64,000 nt of DNA from positions 62,001-126,000 of the forward strand of contig NZ_BMSG01000015.1 of assembly GCF_014649035.1 (NCBI RefSeq), in the 5' to 3' direction. This document shows, in pieces, positions 57,888-64,000 of this stretch. The number at the start of each line of letters is the position of its first letter. Positions within the stretch are counted from its first letter, which is position 1. A program made the translations under genes and the position numbers. Origin of the DNA: Streptomyces sindenensis. Its GTDB lineage: Bacteria; Actinomycetota; Actinomycetes; Streptomycetales; Streptomycetaceae. The notes under the pieces are model-generated. The model searched no databases, was not told the origin of the DNA, and saw only the letters and a list, made by a program, of their open reading frames with translations.

Positions 57888-59582
57888 ATGACGGGCTCCC
57901 GCGCGACACCCACGGCCACGGCACCCGACCGGCACCGGAGTGGACTGGCGCTGCTGGTCATCGCCTCGTGCCAGCTGATGGTGGTGCTCGACGTCACCAT
58001 CGTCAACATCGCCCTGCCGCACATGCAGAAGGACCTGGGGTTCTCCACCGAGAACCTGTCGTGGGTCGTCAACGCGTACACGCTGACCTTCGGCGGGCTG
58101 CTGCTGCTCGGCGGGCGCCTCGGCGACATCCTCGGCCGCCGCAGGGTCTTCATCTTCGGCGTGCTCCTCTTCGTCTTCGCCTCGCTGCTCGGCGGACTCT
58201 CCCAGGAGGGCTGGCAGTTGCTGGCAGCCCGCTCCCTCCAGGGCGTCGGCGGCGCGATCGCCTCGCCGACCGCCCTGTCGCTGATCACCACCACCTTCCG
58301 CGAGGGCCCCGAACGCAACCGCGCGTTCGGGGTGTTCGCCGGTGTCTCGGCGGGCGGCAGCGCGATCGGGCTGCTCGCCGGCGGAATGCTGGTGGAGTGG
58401 CTGGACTGGCGGTGGGTCCTGTTCGTCAACGTCCCGATCGGCCTGCTGATCGCCTTCGCGACCCCGCGTTTCATCCCGGAGTCCGAACGCCGTCCGGGCC
58501 ACTTCGACGTCATCGGCGCGCTCACCTCGACAGCCGGCATGGTGCTGCTCGTCTACGGCTTCATCCGCGCCTCCGAGGACGGCTGGACCGACGAGCTCAC
58601 CCTCGGCTCGTTCGCGGCCGCCGTGGTGCTCCTCGCGGTCTTCATCATGATCGAGCGCGGCTCGAAACAGCCCATCACCCCTCTGTGGATGTTCCGCGAC
58701 CGCAATCGCGCCGGGTCGTACGCGATGATGCTCAGCCTCGCCGCAGCGTTGTTCGGGATGTTCTTCTTCCTGACCCTCTTCGTGCAGAACGTGCTCGAAT
58801 TCAGCCCGCTGCGGGCCGGGCTCGCCTTCCTGCCGGTCAGCGCCGTCATCGCGGTGAGCGCCGGCCTGACCTCCCAACTGCTGCCCCGCTGGGGCCCCAA
58901 ACCCTTCATGGTGGTGGGCGCGCTCCTGGCGGCCGTCGGCCTCGGCTGGCTGACGCTGACCGACGTCCACAGCTCCTACCTCGGCTCGATCCTCGGCCCG
59001 ATGCTCGTCTTCGGCTTCGGCATGGGCATGCAGTTCGTCTCCCTGACCCTGATGGCCGTCTCCGGCGTCGCCCCGAAGGAGGCGGGCGCCGCCTCCGGCA
59101 TCCTCAACGCCACCCAGCAGGTCGGCGGCTCGCTGGGGCTGTCGATCCTGGTCACGACGTTCGGCAAGGCCAGCCGCAACGAGGCGGCCGACCAGGTGCC
59201 GAAGTTTCTCGAGCAGGCCACGCCCGCCCAGAAACTGGAGTTCCGGAGGACCGAGGTGCTGCCCCCGCCCTGGGGCGCCGAAGTGCTCACCTCGGGCGTC
59301 TCCAGCGCCTTCGTCGTCGCGGCCTGCTTCGCCGTGCTCGCCGCCCTGGTCGCCCTGTTCGTCATCCAGGTCCGGCCCGCCGACCTGGCCCGCCTCCAGG
59401 GCGGCGCGACGCCGCTCGCCGCGGAGGGGGCGGGCCAGGGCGAAGCGGAGGAACCGACGTCCGGCGCGGGCGCCGTCCGAACCGACCCGGACGCACCACC
59501 ACCCGGCCCGGACGATCCACGGACCGGTCCGGACGATCCAGGGACCGATCCGGACACCGACCGACCCGCGAAAGGGCTGTGA
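57888..59582 (+). CDS. DHA2-family MFS exporter (14 TM)
   Basis: The 564-aa protein has about 14 hydrophobic helices and the drug:H+ antiporter-2 motifs: LDVTIVNIALPHMQKDLG at helix 1, GRLGDILGRRRVFIFG (motif A) and GGSAIGLLAGG (motif C-like). The C-terminal 60 residues are disordered and carry short repeats of the type GPDDPRTGPDDPGTD. It probably exports hydrophobic drugs or a metabolite. Position after srsABC allows a role in phenolic-lipid or antibiotic export, but without direct evidence. Confidence 0.9.
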   Translation: MTGSRATPTATAPDRHRSGLALLVIASCQLMVVLDVTIVNIALPHMQKDLGFSTENLSWVVNAYTLTFGGLLLLGGRLGDILGRRRVFIFGVLLFVFASLLGGLSQEGWQLLAARSLQGVGGAIASPTALSLITTTFREGPERNRAFGVFAGVSAGGSAIGLLAGGMLVEWLDWRWVLFVNVPIGLLIAFATPRFIPESERRPGHFDVIGALTSTAGMVLLVYGFIRASEDGWTDELTLGSFAAAVVLLAVFIMIERGSKQPITPLWMFRDRNRAGSYAMMLSLAAALFGMFFFLTLFVQNVLEFSPLRAGLAFLPVSAVIAVSAGLTSQLLPRWGPKPFMVVGALLAAVGLGWLTLTDVHSSYLGSILGPMLVFGFGMGMQFVSLTLMAVSGVAPKEAGAASGILNATQQVGGSLGLSILVTTFGKASRNEAADQVPKFLEQATPAQKLEFRRTEVLPPPWGAEVLTSGVSSAFVVAACFAVLAALVALFVIQVRPADLARLQGGATPLAAEGAGQGEAEEPTSGAGAVRTDPDAPPPGPDDPRTGPDDPGTDPDTDRPAKGL

Positions 59583-59585
59583 CCC

Positions 59586-60050
59586 ATGGACTGGACCCTC
59601 GAAGTGATCGTGCTTCCCGTCACCGACATCGACCGGGCCCGGGACTTCTACCGGGACAAGCTCGGCTTCCACGTCGACATCGACGACGAGGTGATGCCGG
59701 GCGCCCGCGTGGTCCAGCTGACGCCGCCCGGCTCCGGCTGTTCGATCGCCCTCACCGACGGACTGCCCAACCCCACGGGAACCCCGCAGCCCGGCACGTA
59801 CCACGGCCTCCAGCTCTGCGTCACCGACATCGCCGCGGCCCACGCAGAACTCGTCGGCCGGGGCGTCGAGGTCTCCGAGCCGCAGCGGTACGCCCCCGAC
59901 GACGGGGCGACCTTCATGCACTTCACCGACCCGGACGGCAACGGCTGGGCGGTGCAGGAGTACCGCCGCCGGAAGACCGAACCCCTGTACAAGCTCCTCG
60001 CCGACCAGGCCGCCGGGAACGGATCGAACGCGGGGGACACGGTGGGGTGA
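59586..60050 (+). CDS. VOC/glyoxalase-fold protein
   Basis: The 154-aa protein is a single VOC domain pair: DWTLEVIVLPVTDIDRARDFYRD at the start (in two halves) and a second half with TYHGLQLCVTDIAAAHAELVGRGVEV and FTDPDGNGWAVQEY, the typical metal-binding Glu near the end. Relatives include glyoxalases, ring-cleaving dioxygenases and bleomycin-type resistance proteins; the exact role is not clear. It begins 3 bp after the exporter stop, so the two form an operon, perhaps for resistance. Confidence 0.88.
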   Translation: MDWTLEVIVLPVTDIDRARDFYRDKLGFHVDIDDEVMPGARVVQLTPPGSGCSIALTDGLPNPTGTPQPGTYHGLQLCVTDIAAAHAELVGRGVEVSEPQRYAPDDGATFMHFTDPDGNGWAVQEYRRRKTEPLYKLLADQAAGNGSNAGDTVG

Positions 60051-60145
60051 ACCGGATGTGGAGGTGGATCGCGCCCCGTCCGGTCCACCAGAATGCTCCC
60101 CGTATCGAGTGCAGAGATCCATCAGCGCAAGGGAGCGGCATCCAC

Positions 60146-60544
60146 ATGGGCGCCAACGCAGACATGGTGGCCTTCGTCCGGGCGCGGCTCGCCGACGAGG
60201 AACACGTCGCACTGGCCGCCGGCGGGGACCGATGGCGGTGCCCGGCCGACGTGCCGGGCGAGGTCCACGACCGCACCGGCGGAGTGGCGTTCACGGTGCG
60301 CGGCCGGGGCTTCGACCAGCACATCGCCCTCCAGAACCCCGCGCGGACCCTGGAGCGCATCGAGACGAACCGCGTCATGCTGGGCGAGTACATCGAGGTG
60401 GCCGACCTGGACACCGACCGCCCGGCCGAGGACTTCCGCTCCGGCCGTGCGGTTGGCCTGGGCTTCGCCGTACGGCAGCTCGCCGCCGAGTACGCGGGCC
60501 ACCCGGACTACCAGGCACGCTGGCTTCCCCGGTTCATCCAGTAG
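60146..60544 (+). CDS. DUF6221-like protein
   Basis: The 132-aa protein starts GANADMVAFVRARLADEE and has a VNPARTLERIETNRVMLGEYIE-like helix (residues 70-95), with a C-terminal AAEYAGHPDYQARWLPRF, all typical for the DUF6221 family of Streptomyces. No catalytic motif is apparent. AAGGGAG lies about 8 nt before the ATG. Function unknown. Confidence 0.8.
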   Translation: MGANADMVAFVRARLADEEHVALAAGGDRWRCPADVPGEVHDRTGGVAFTVRGRGFDQHIALQNPARTLERIETNRVMLGEYIEVADLDTDRPAEDFRSGRAVGLGFAVRQLAAEYAGHPDYQARWLPRFIQ

Positions 60545-60688
60545 TCCGATGTCGCCTGAACGGGCGGTGGCCACGGTCGTACCAGCCGGTGACCTTGAGG
60601 ATGATCCACGCCAAAATGGCGTTGCTCTCTGGTGAGGAGTGATCCCGCCGTGTAGCGTCGCCGACAGATGTCGTGGTTCGCAGTACCT

Positions 60689-60712
60689 GCCCGCGCCTGG
60701 CGCGGGCGTTTT
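60689..60712 (+). promoter_or_regulatory. Hairpin with GTTTT tail in the cold-shock leader (attenuator-like)
   Basis: GCCCGCGC and GCGCGGGC with a 3-nt loop pair perfectly (60689-60707) and are followed by GTTTT. This is a terminator-like structure about 85 nt before the cold-shock ATG, inside its likely 5' leader. It could also end upstream transcription. Confidence 0.6.
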
Positions 60713-60792
60713 GCTGTGCAGTGCCTGAGAACCAGGGCGATCACCTCCGGGTCCGCGCGGTGCGGATCCGTTTACTGCTGAGAGGTACAGGC

Positions 60793-60996
60793 ATGGCCAG
60801 CGGAACCGTCAAGTGGTTCAACTCGGAAAAGGGCTTCGGCTTCATCGCGCAGGACGGCGGCGGCCCCGACGTCTTCGCGCACTACTCCAACATCAACTCC
60901 ACCGGCTTCCGTGAGCTCCAGGAAGGCCAGGCGGTGACCTTCGACATCACCCAGGGCCAGAAGGGCCCGCAGGCGGAGAACATCACCACCGCCTGA
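60793..60996 (+). CDS. Cold-shock protein (CspA family)
   Basis: The 67-aa protein is a single cold-shock domain with RNP1 KGFGFIA and RNP2-like VFAHYS, beginning ASGTVKWFNSEKGFGF. It binds single-stranded RNA/DNA as a chaperone. A GAGAGG lies 9 nt before the ATG. A long leader with an attenuator-like hairpin precedes it, and a very strong terminator follows, as in other actinobacterial csp genes. Confidence 0.96.
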   Translation: MASGTVKWFNSEKGFGFIAQDGGGPDVFAHYSNINSTGFRELQEGQAVTFDITQGQKGPQAENITTA

Positions 60997-61011
60997 TCCG
61001 GGTTGGACCGA

Positions 61012-61052
61012 CCCTGGAGCCCCGGAGCGCGACGCGCTCCGGGGCTCCAGGG
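61012..61052 (+). terminator. Hairpin after cold-shock gene
   Basis: Perfect 19-bp stem (61012-61030, 61034-61052) with a 3-nt loop, 16 bp after the stop codon. Confidence 0.88.
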
Positions 61053-61058
61053 CGTTGC

Positions 61059-61090
61059 GGGCCGATGGGCCGATGGACTGATGGCCCGAT
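61059..61090 (+). repeat. Four imperfect 8-bp units (GGGCCGAT)
   Basis: Units at 61059, 61067, 61075 and 61083 read GGGCCGAT, GGGCCGAT, GGACTGAT and GGCCCGAT, right after the cold-shock terminator. A short tandem array with no known role. Confidence 0.5.
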
Positions 61091-61209
61091 GGGCCGGCGG
61101 GGCGGGCTGGCCACGATCCGGGGATTGGGGTGCCGCGCCGTGGGTACGCGGTGGCTCGCGAACCCAACGCCCCTGGAAATCCCTGGGAGCGAGAACGGAG
61201 GGCAGACCC

Positions 61210-61338
61210 ATGCTGAAGGCCATCGCGGACGTGCTTCGCTCCATCGGAGGAGCCATCGCCACCGTGGTCACGTTGCCCTTCCGGGCGCTCGCGCGGTTGT
61301 TCGGCGGCGCGTCGAGCAGCGCGCGCGGACACCACTGA
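61210..61338 (+). CDS. LPFR-motif small protein, 42 aa
   Basis: The protein starts LKAIADVLRSIGGAIATVV, continues TLPFRALARLFGGAS and ends RGHH: one amphipathic or membrane helix followed by the LPFR motif that names a group of tiny Streptomyces proteins. GGAGGG lies 9 nt before the ATG. Function unknown; a membrane-surface role is plausible. Its stop codon is within 2 bp of a 28-bp hairpin stem. Confidence 0.75.
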   Translation: MLKAIADVLRSIGGAIATVVTLPFRALARLFGGASSSARGHH

Positions 61339-61398
61339 ACGCCACGGCATGCCGGTGTCCCGGCCCTTCGCAGGGCCGGGACACCGGCATGCCGTGGC
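61337..61398. terminator. 28-bp perfect hairpin between convergent small genes
   Basis: Arms 61337-61364 and 61371-61398 pair without mismatch around a 6-nt loop. The left arm overlaps the last two bases of the LPFR gene stop codon; the convergent acidic-protein gene ends at 61424. Confidence 0.88.
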
Positions 61399-61423
61399 GT
61401 CGTGCAGGGGCGGAGGAGACAGG

Positions 61424-61672
61424 TCAGTCCGTCGCCTCGTTCGGGGCGGGGTGCTCCTCCGGGTGCGCGCCCGCGTTGCGCGGCTCGTTCCGCCCGGCGC
61501 CCGCCTCGTCCAGCTCGGGCCCGTCGTTCTGGCGGGCCACCCGGTCCGGCACCGGTATGTCGAGAGCGTCCTCGCCCTCCTGGTTCTGCTGGTCCGGCAT
61601 GTCCGCCGGTACGGGGGGCGGGCTGCCGGAAGCTCCGGTGTAGGCGGTGCCTTCCGGCCTGCGGTCGGTCAT
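61424..61672 (-). CDS. Small acidic disordered protein
   Basis: The 82-aa protein is rich in Pro, Glu, Asp and Asn without hydrophobic segments (for example PPPVPADMPDQQNQEGEDAL). It is likely intrinsically disordered. GGAAG lies 7 nt before the ATG. It resembles small uncharacterised Streptomyces proteins near stress genes. Gene status is supported by position, ribosome-binding site and a terminator, not by a known family. Confidence 0.5.
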   Translation of the reverse strand: MTDRRPEGTAYTGASGSPPPVPADMPDQQNQEGEDALDIPVPDRVARQNDGPELDEAGAGRNEPRNAGAHPEEHPAPNEATD

Positions 61673-62030
61673 GAGAGCTTCCTTCCGTACGGCCCCGGAG
61701 CGCCCGGGGAGGAGTGATGCGCTCAGGTGGGTACCCGCTGCCGGGCGAAGCAGTCACCCGGTCCGACGAGGCGGGGGACACAGGGGCGCGGCCTTTCGCG
61801 CCACGCTCCGGGGCGGCGGATGAGAAGGTGCGGGGCCCGTGCGATCCGGCCATATTGGGAGCTCCGGGCCACCGGTCCGGCACGTGCCGCGCGAGTCGGC
61901 GGTGGAAGCGGCGTCCGCGGAGTGTGATCGCCCCGGGCGTGGGTACCCGGGGCGATGCCCCATCCGGGCAACACGTCGCCCCCACTCGGTCGCGACATCA
62001 CCCGACCGACCCCGCGGAAGGAAGCCCCGC
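61673..62030. other. Intergenic region before the DUF5133 gene
   Basis: About 360 bases. A plus-strand frame from 61717 to 62037 has a fair ribosome-binding site, but its Arg/Pro-rich product matches nothing known and it overlaps the next start, so I leave it out. A sigma-B-type promoter lies at 61922-61946. Confidence 0.4.
61922..61946 (+). promoter_or_regulatory. Sigma-B-like stress promoter
   Basis: GTGT (61922-61925) and GGGTAC (61941-61946) are 15 bp apart and fit the Streptomyces sigma-B pattern GNNT-N14-16-GGGTAC. It lies 85 bp upstream of the DUF5133 start. Confidence 0.55.
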
Positions 62031-62258
62031 ATGCTGATGGCCCACCCCACAGTTCTGCGCAATCTGATCGAGCAGTACGAGGCCCTGCGTGTGCTGCACG
62101 CCGAGAACGGCGGCCAGGAGGCCCGGCAGCGCATGGACGACGTGGCGTACACGCTGTGCGTGTCGACCGGCACGAGCGACGTGGACAGCGCGCTGGTCGC
62201 CGCTCGCCACCGGTTGCCCGGCGCCCGCCCCGAGGACGACTCCGTCCTGTCCGCCTGA
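62031..62258 (+). CDS. DUF5133 protein
   Basis: The 75-aa protein has the DUF5133 pattern: LMAHPTVLRNLIEQYEAL, then a run ending RMDDVAYTLCVSTGTSDVD and ALVAARHRLPG. It is probably all-helical and soluble. GGAAGGA precedes the ATG by 7 nt. A sigma-B-like promoter upstream supports a stress role. Similar proteins occur in several copies per genome; function is not known. Confidence 0.8.
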   Translation: MLMAHPTVLRNLIEQYEALRVLHAENGGQEARQRMDDVAYTLCVSTGTSDVDSALVAARHRLPGARPEDDSVLSA

Positions 62259-62285
62259 CCTGCCGAGCGTCGAAGGGGAGGCCCC

Positions 62286-63377
62286 GTGGTCCGCACGGTG
62301 GGAGTCGAGGAAGAACTGCTGCTGGTCGACGAGGACAGCGGCGAGGCCCGGGCGCTGTCCTCGGCGGTGCTGGCGATCGCCGAGAAGGACACGGCCGGGG
62401 AGTCGCCGTTCGAGCCGGAGCTGCACCGTCAGCAGCTGGAGTTCTCCACACACCCCTGCGCCGATATGGGCGAACTCGCCCACGCGGTCCACCGGTGGCG
62501 CGCCCAGGCGGTCCGGCACGCCGCCGACGCCGGGGCGTCGGTCGTCGCCCTGGCGACCTCCCCGCTCCCGGTCAGCCCGAAGATCGGCACGGGGGAGCGG
62601 TACCGGTGGCTGGCGGAGCGCTTCGGCCTCACCGCCCAGGAGCAGCTGACCTGCGGCTGCCACGTCCACGTCTCGGTGGCCTCGGACGAGGAGGGCGTCG
62701 CCGTGCTCGACCGGGTGCGCTGCTGGCTGCCCGTCCTGCTCGCGCTGAGCGCCAACTCACCGTTCTGGCAGGGGCAGGACAGCCAGTACAGCAGCTACCG
62801 CAGCCAGGTGTGGGGTCGGTGGCCCTCGGCCGGTCCGGTGGACGTCCACGGCTCCGCCGAGGCGTACCGTGCCGGCGTGCGGGCCCTGGTCGCCACCGGA
62901 GTGCTCAAGGACGAGGGGATGGTCTATTTCGACGCCCGCCTCTCGCACCGCTACCCCACGGTGGAGGTCAGGATCGCGGACGTCTGTCTGGACCCGGCCG
63001 ACACCGTGCTGCTGGCCACCCTGGCACGGGGCCTGGTGGAGACGGCCGCCCGGGAGTGGCGGGCCGGTGAGCCGCCGTCGGGGGCCGGTACGTCCCTGCT
63101 GCGCGCGGCCTCCTGGCAGGCGGGCCGCTCGGGCCTGGAGGGCCGGCTGGTCCACCCCCGGACCTGGCGGCCGGAGCCCGCGCCCGATGTCCTCGCGGCC
63201 CTGCTGGACCATGTGCGGGACGCCCTGGAGGACAGTGGCGACCTGGAAGCCGCGGAGAAGGCCGTGGCCACCGTGGTCCGGCGGGGGAACGGGGCACGGA
63301 TCCAGCGCGAGACCCTGGCACGGACCGGGAGCCTGCGCGACACGGTGGCCGAATGCGTCCGCATCACGGCCGGATGA
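62286..63377 (+). CDS. YbdK-type carboxylate-amine ligase (GCS2 family)
   Basis: The 363-aa protein has the glutamate-cysteine-ligase-2 signatures: TVGVEEELLLVDEDSGEARA (residues 4-23), FEPELHRQQLEFSTHPC near 42-58, GCHVHVSV near 124 and YPTVEVRIADVCLDP near 225. YbdK enzymes form weak gamma-glutamyl-type amide bonds with ATP; actinobacteria use mycothiol, so the physiological product is unclear. GTG at 62286 follows a GGGGAGG closely. It is 27 bp after DUF5133 and probably part of a stress operon. Confidence 0.85.
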   Translation: MVRTVGVEEELLLVDEDSGEARALSSAVLAIAEKDTAGESPFEPELHRQQLEFSTHPCADMGELAHAVHRWRAQAVRHAADAGASVVALATSPLPVSPKIGTGERYRWLAERFGLTAQEQLTCGCHVHVSVASDEEGVAVLDRVRCWLPVLLALSANSPFWQGQDSQYSSYRSQVWGRWPSAGPVDVHGSAEAYRAGVRALVATGVLKDEGMVYFDARLSHRYPTVEVRIADVCLDPADTVLLATLARGLVETAAREWRAGEPPSGAGTSLLRAASWQAGRSGLEGRLVHPRTWRPEPAPDVLAALLDHVRDALEDSGDLEAAEKAVATVVRRGNGARIQRETLARTGSLRDTVAECVRITAG

Positions 63378-63453
63378 GCCCCCGCCGCCCCCGTCGCGGC
63401 GGGACGACCGCATGAACAGCCGAACACCCGACATCGCAGGAACGGAGCAGTCC

Positions 63454-64000
63454 ATGTCCACCACCGCTCTCGACGACCGCCGGATCCTGGCCGTCGTCAC
63501 CAATTACGGCGTCGAGCAGGACGAACTCGTCGTCCCCGTGAAGCACCTGCGCGACCACGGGGCGCAGGTCAGCGTGGCGGCGGTCTCCTCCGACACGATC
63601 CAAACCCTCATCGGCGACCGCGATCCCGGAAAGACCATGCGGCCCGACCTCACGCTCGACGACGTCGACCCCGCCGCGTACGACCTCCTCCTCGTCCCGG
63701 GCGGCACGCTGAACGCCGACTCGCTGCGGCTGGAGGACGCCACCACCCGGATCGTCAGTTCGTTCGCCGCCTCCGGCCGGCCGGTGGCCGCCATCTGCCA
63801 CGGGCCGTGGGCGTTGGTCGAGGGCGGCTACGTCCGGGGCAAGACGCTGACCTCGTACGCCTCGCTGCGGACCGACATCACCAACGCGGGCGGCACCTGG
63901 GTCGACAAGCCGGTGATCCGCGACGACGCCGAGGGGTGGCCGCTGATCACCTCCCGGAACCCCGGAGACCTCGACGACTTCCTCGGCGAGATCGACGCCG
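63454..64000 (+). CDS. DJ-1/PfpI family protein, 3' truncated by the window
   Basis: The visible 182 codons cover nearly a whole DJ-1/PfpI domain: ILAVVTNYGVEQDELVVPV, LLLVPGGTLNADSLR and the nucleophile elbow AAICHGPWAL with Cys115. Family members act as glyoxalase III/deglycase, chaperone or protease-like stress proteins. CGGAG lies 7 nt before the ATG; an in-frame ATG at 63412 has no good site. The order DUF5133-YbdK-PfpI suggests a stress group. The end is outside the window. Confidence 0.88.
   Translation, partial: MSTTALDDRRILAVVTNYGVEQDELVVPVKHLRDHGAQVSVAAVSSDTIQTLIGDRDPGKTMRPDLTLDDVDPAAYDLLLVPGGTLNADSLRLEDATTRIVSSFAASGRPVAAICHGPWALVEGGYVRGKTLTSYASLRTDITNAGGTWVDKPVIRDDAEGWPLITSRNPGDLDDFLGEIDA

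Noticed and set aside
59480..59580. Short repeats near the end of the exporter gene as a possible CRISPR or array
   Set aside because: They are in frame and encode a Pro/Asp-rich disordered tail; no spacer structure.
57846..60212. 788-codon minus-strand open frame
   Set aside because: Antisense of the exporter, VOC and DUF6221 genes; low-complexity His/Gln/Arg-rich product.
60534..60650. Minus-strand frame reading LAWIILKVTGWYDRGHRPF
   Set aside because: Looks a little like a protein tail, but overlaps the end of the DUF6221 gene and has no start; likely chance.
61717..62037. Plus-strand frame with GGAGG in front
   Set aside because: Product is Arg/Pro-rich without known family, covers a promoter and overlaps the DUF5133 start. 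Kept as a doubtful gene only.

Overview
The window is a Streptomyces chromosome segment. Base composition is very high in G+C with strong third-position G/C in every coding frame. It carries a chaplin, a tyrosinase end, a Streptomyces-type cholesterol oxidase, a BlaL/BlaA/BlaB-like beta-lactamase locus, an srsABC-like phenolic lipid cluster, F420- and FAD-type oxidoreductases, and many small proteins typical of the genus. I see no tRNA, rRNA, CRISPR array or intact transposase.

Left part (1-24.4 kb). A tyrosinase C-terminus and a chaplin gene converge on a strong hairpin. They are followed by an eight-gene, leftward, translationally coupled extracellular polysaccharide operon (682-10141): GT4 glycosyltransferase, priming sugar-phosphate transferase, O-antigen-ligase/polymerase-like protein, MurJ-type flippase, NodB deacetylase, second GT4, Wzz-like protein and a CelD-like acyltransferase. 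Next are a TPR protein/polyprenyl diphosphate synthase pair behind a 32-bp dyad, and an SRPBCC-DUF4166-TetR operon behind two matching palindromes 50 bp apart. Then come an F420 reductase-hemerythrin fusion, a DUF2087 protein, a proline iminopeptidase-like hydrolase, a rhodanese, a PIG-L deacetylase, an XRE-cupin regulator, a quinone-oxidoreductase/two acyl-CoA dehydrogenase operon, and a Tat-exported dirigent-like protein.

Middle (24.4-45 kb). A five-gene peptide/nickel ABC importer (nikABCDE-like) has a candidate Nur box. Its last stop codon shares a CTAG with the stop of a convergent class A beta-lactamase, which is divergent from a LysR regulator and a BlaB-like penicilloyl-serine protein. 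Two related copies of a 172-bp MITE-like sequence lie directly after stop codons near 23.6 and 32.5 kb. The rest is a collection of single genes: a GDPD-like enzyme, small membrane and stress-type proteins, an HhH protein, a FUSC exporter, a PHP-domain protein, a membrane-anchored XRE protein, a secreted protein and a GAF/PAS/PP2C phosphatase.

Right part (44.6-64 kb). An FprA-type NADPH-ferredoxin reductase is divergent from a LysM/lytic-transglycosylase gene that carries a ydaO-type (c-di-AMP) riboswitch leader. Then come a cholesterol oxidase, an AhpD-like/dehydrogenase pair, a large secreted GH87-like alpha-1,3-glucanase, a UbiA prenyltransferase divergent from srsABC, a DHA2 exporter with a VOC protein, a cold-shock gene with a hairpin in its long leader, an LPFR small protein, a DUF5133 gene behind a sigma-B-like promoter, a YbdK ligase and a truncated DJ-1/PfpI gene.

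Shared themes are the cell envelope and surface (chaplin, polysaccharide, muralytic enzyme, phenolic lipids, beta-lactamase) and stress or redox handling. Starts were chosen from ribosome-binding sites and ATGA/GTGA overlaps. Functions rest on motifs read by eye, not on database searches.
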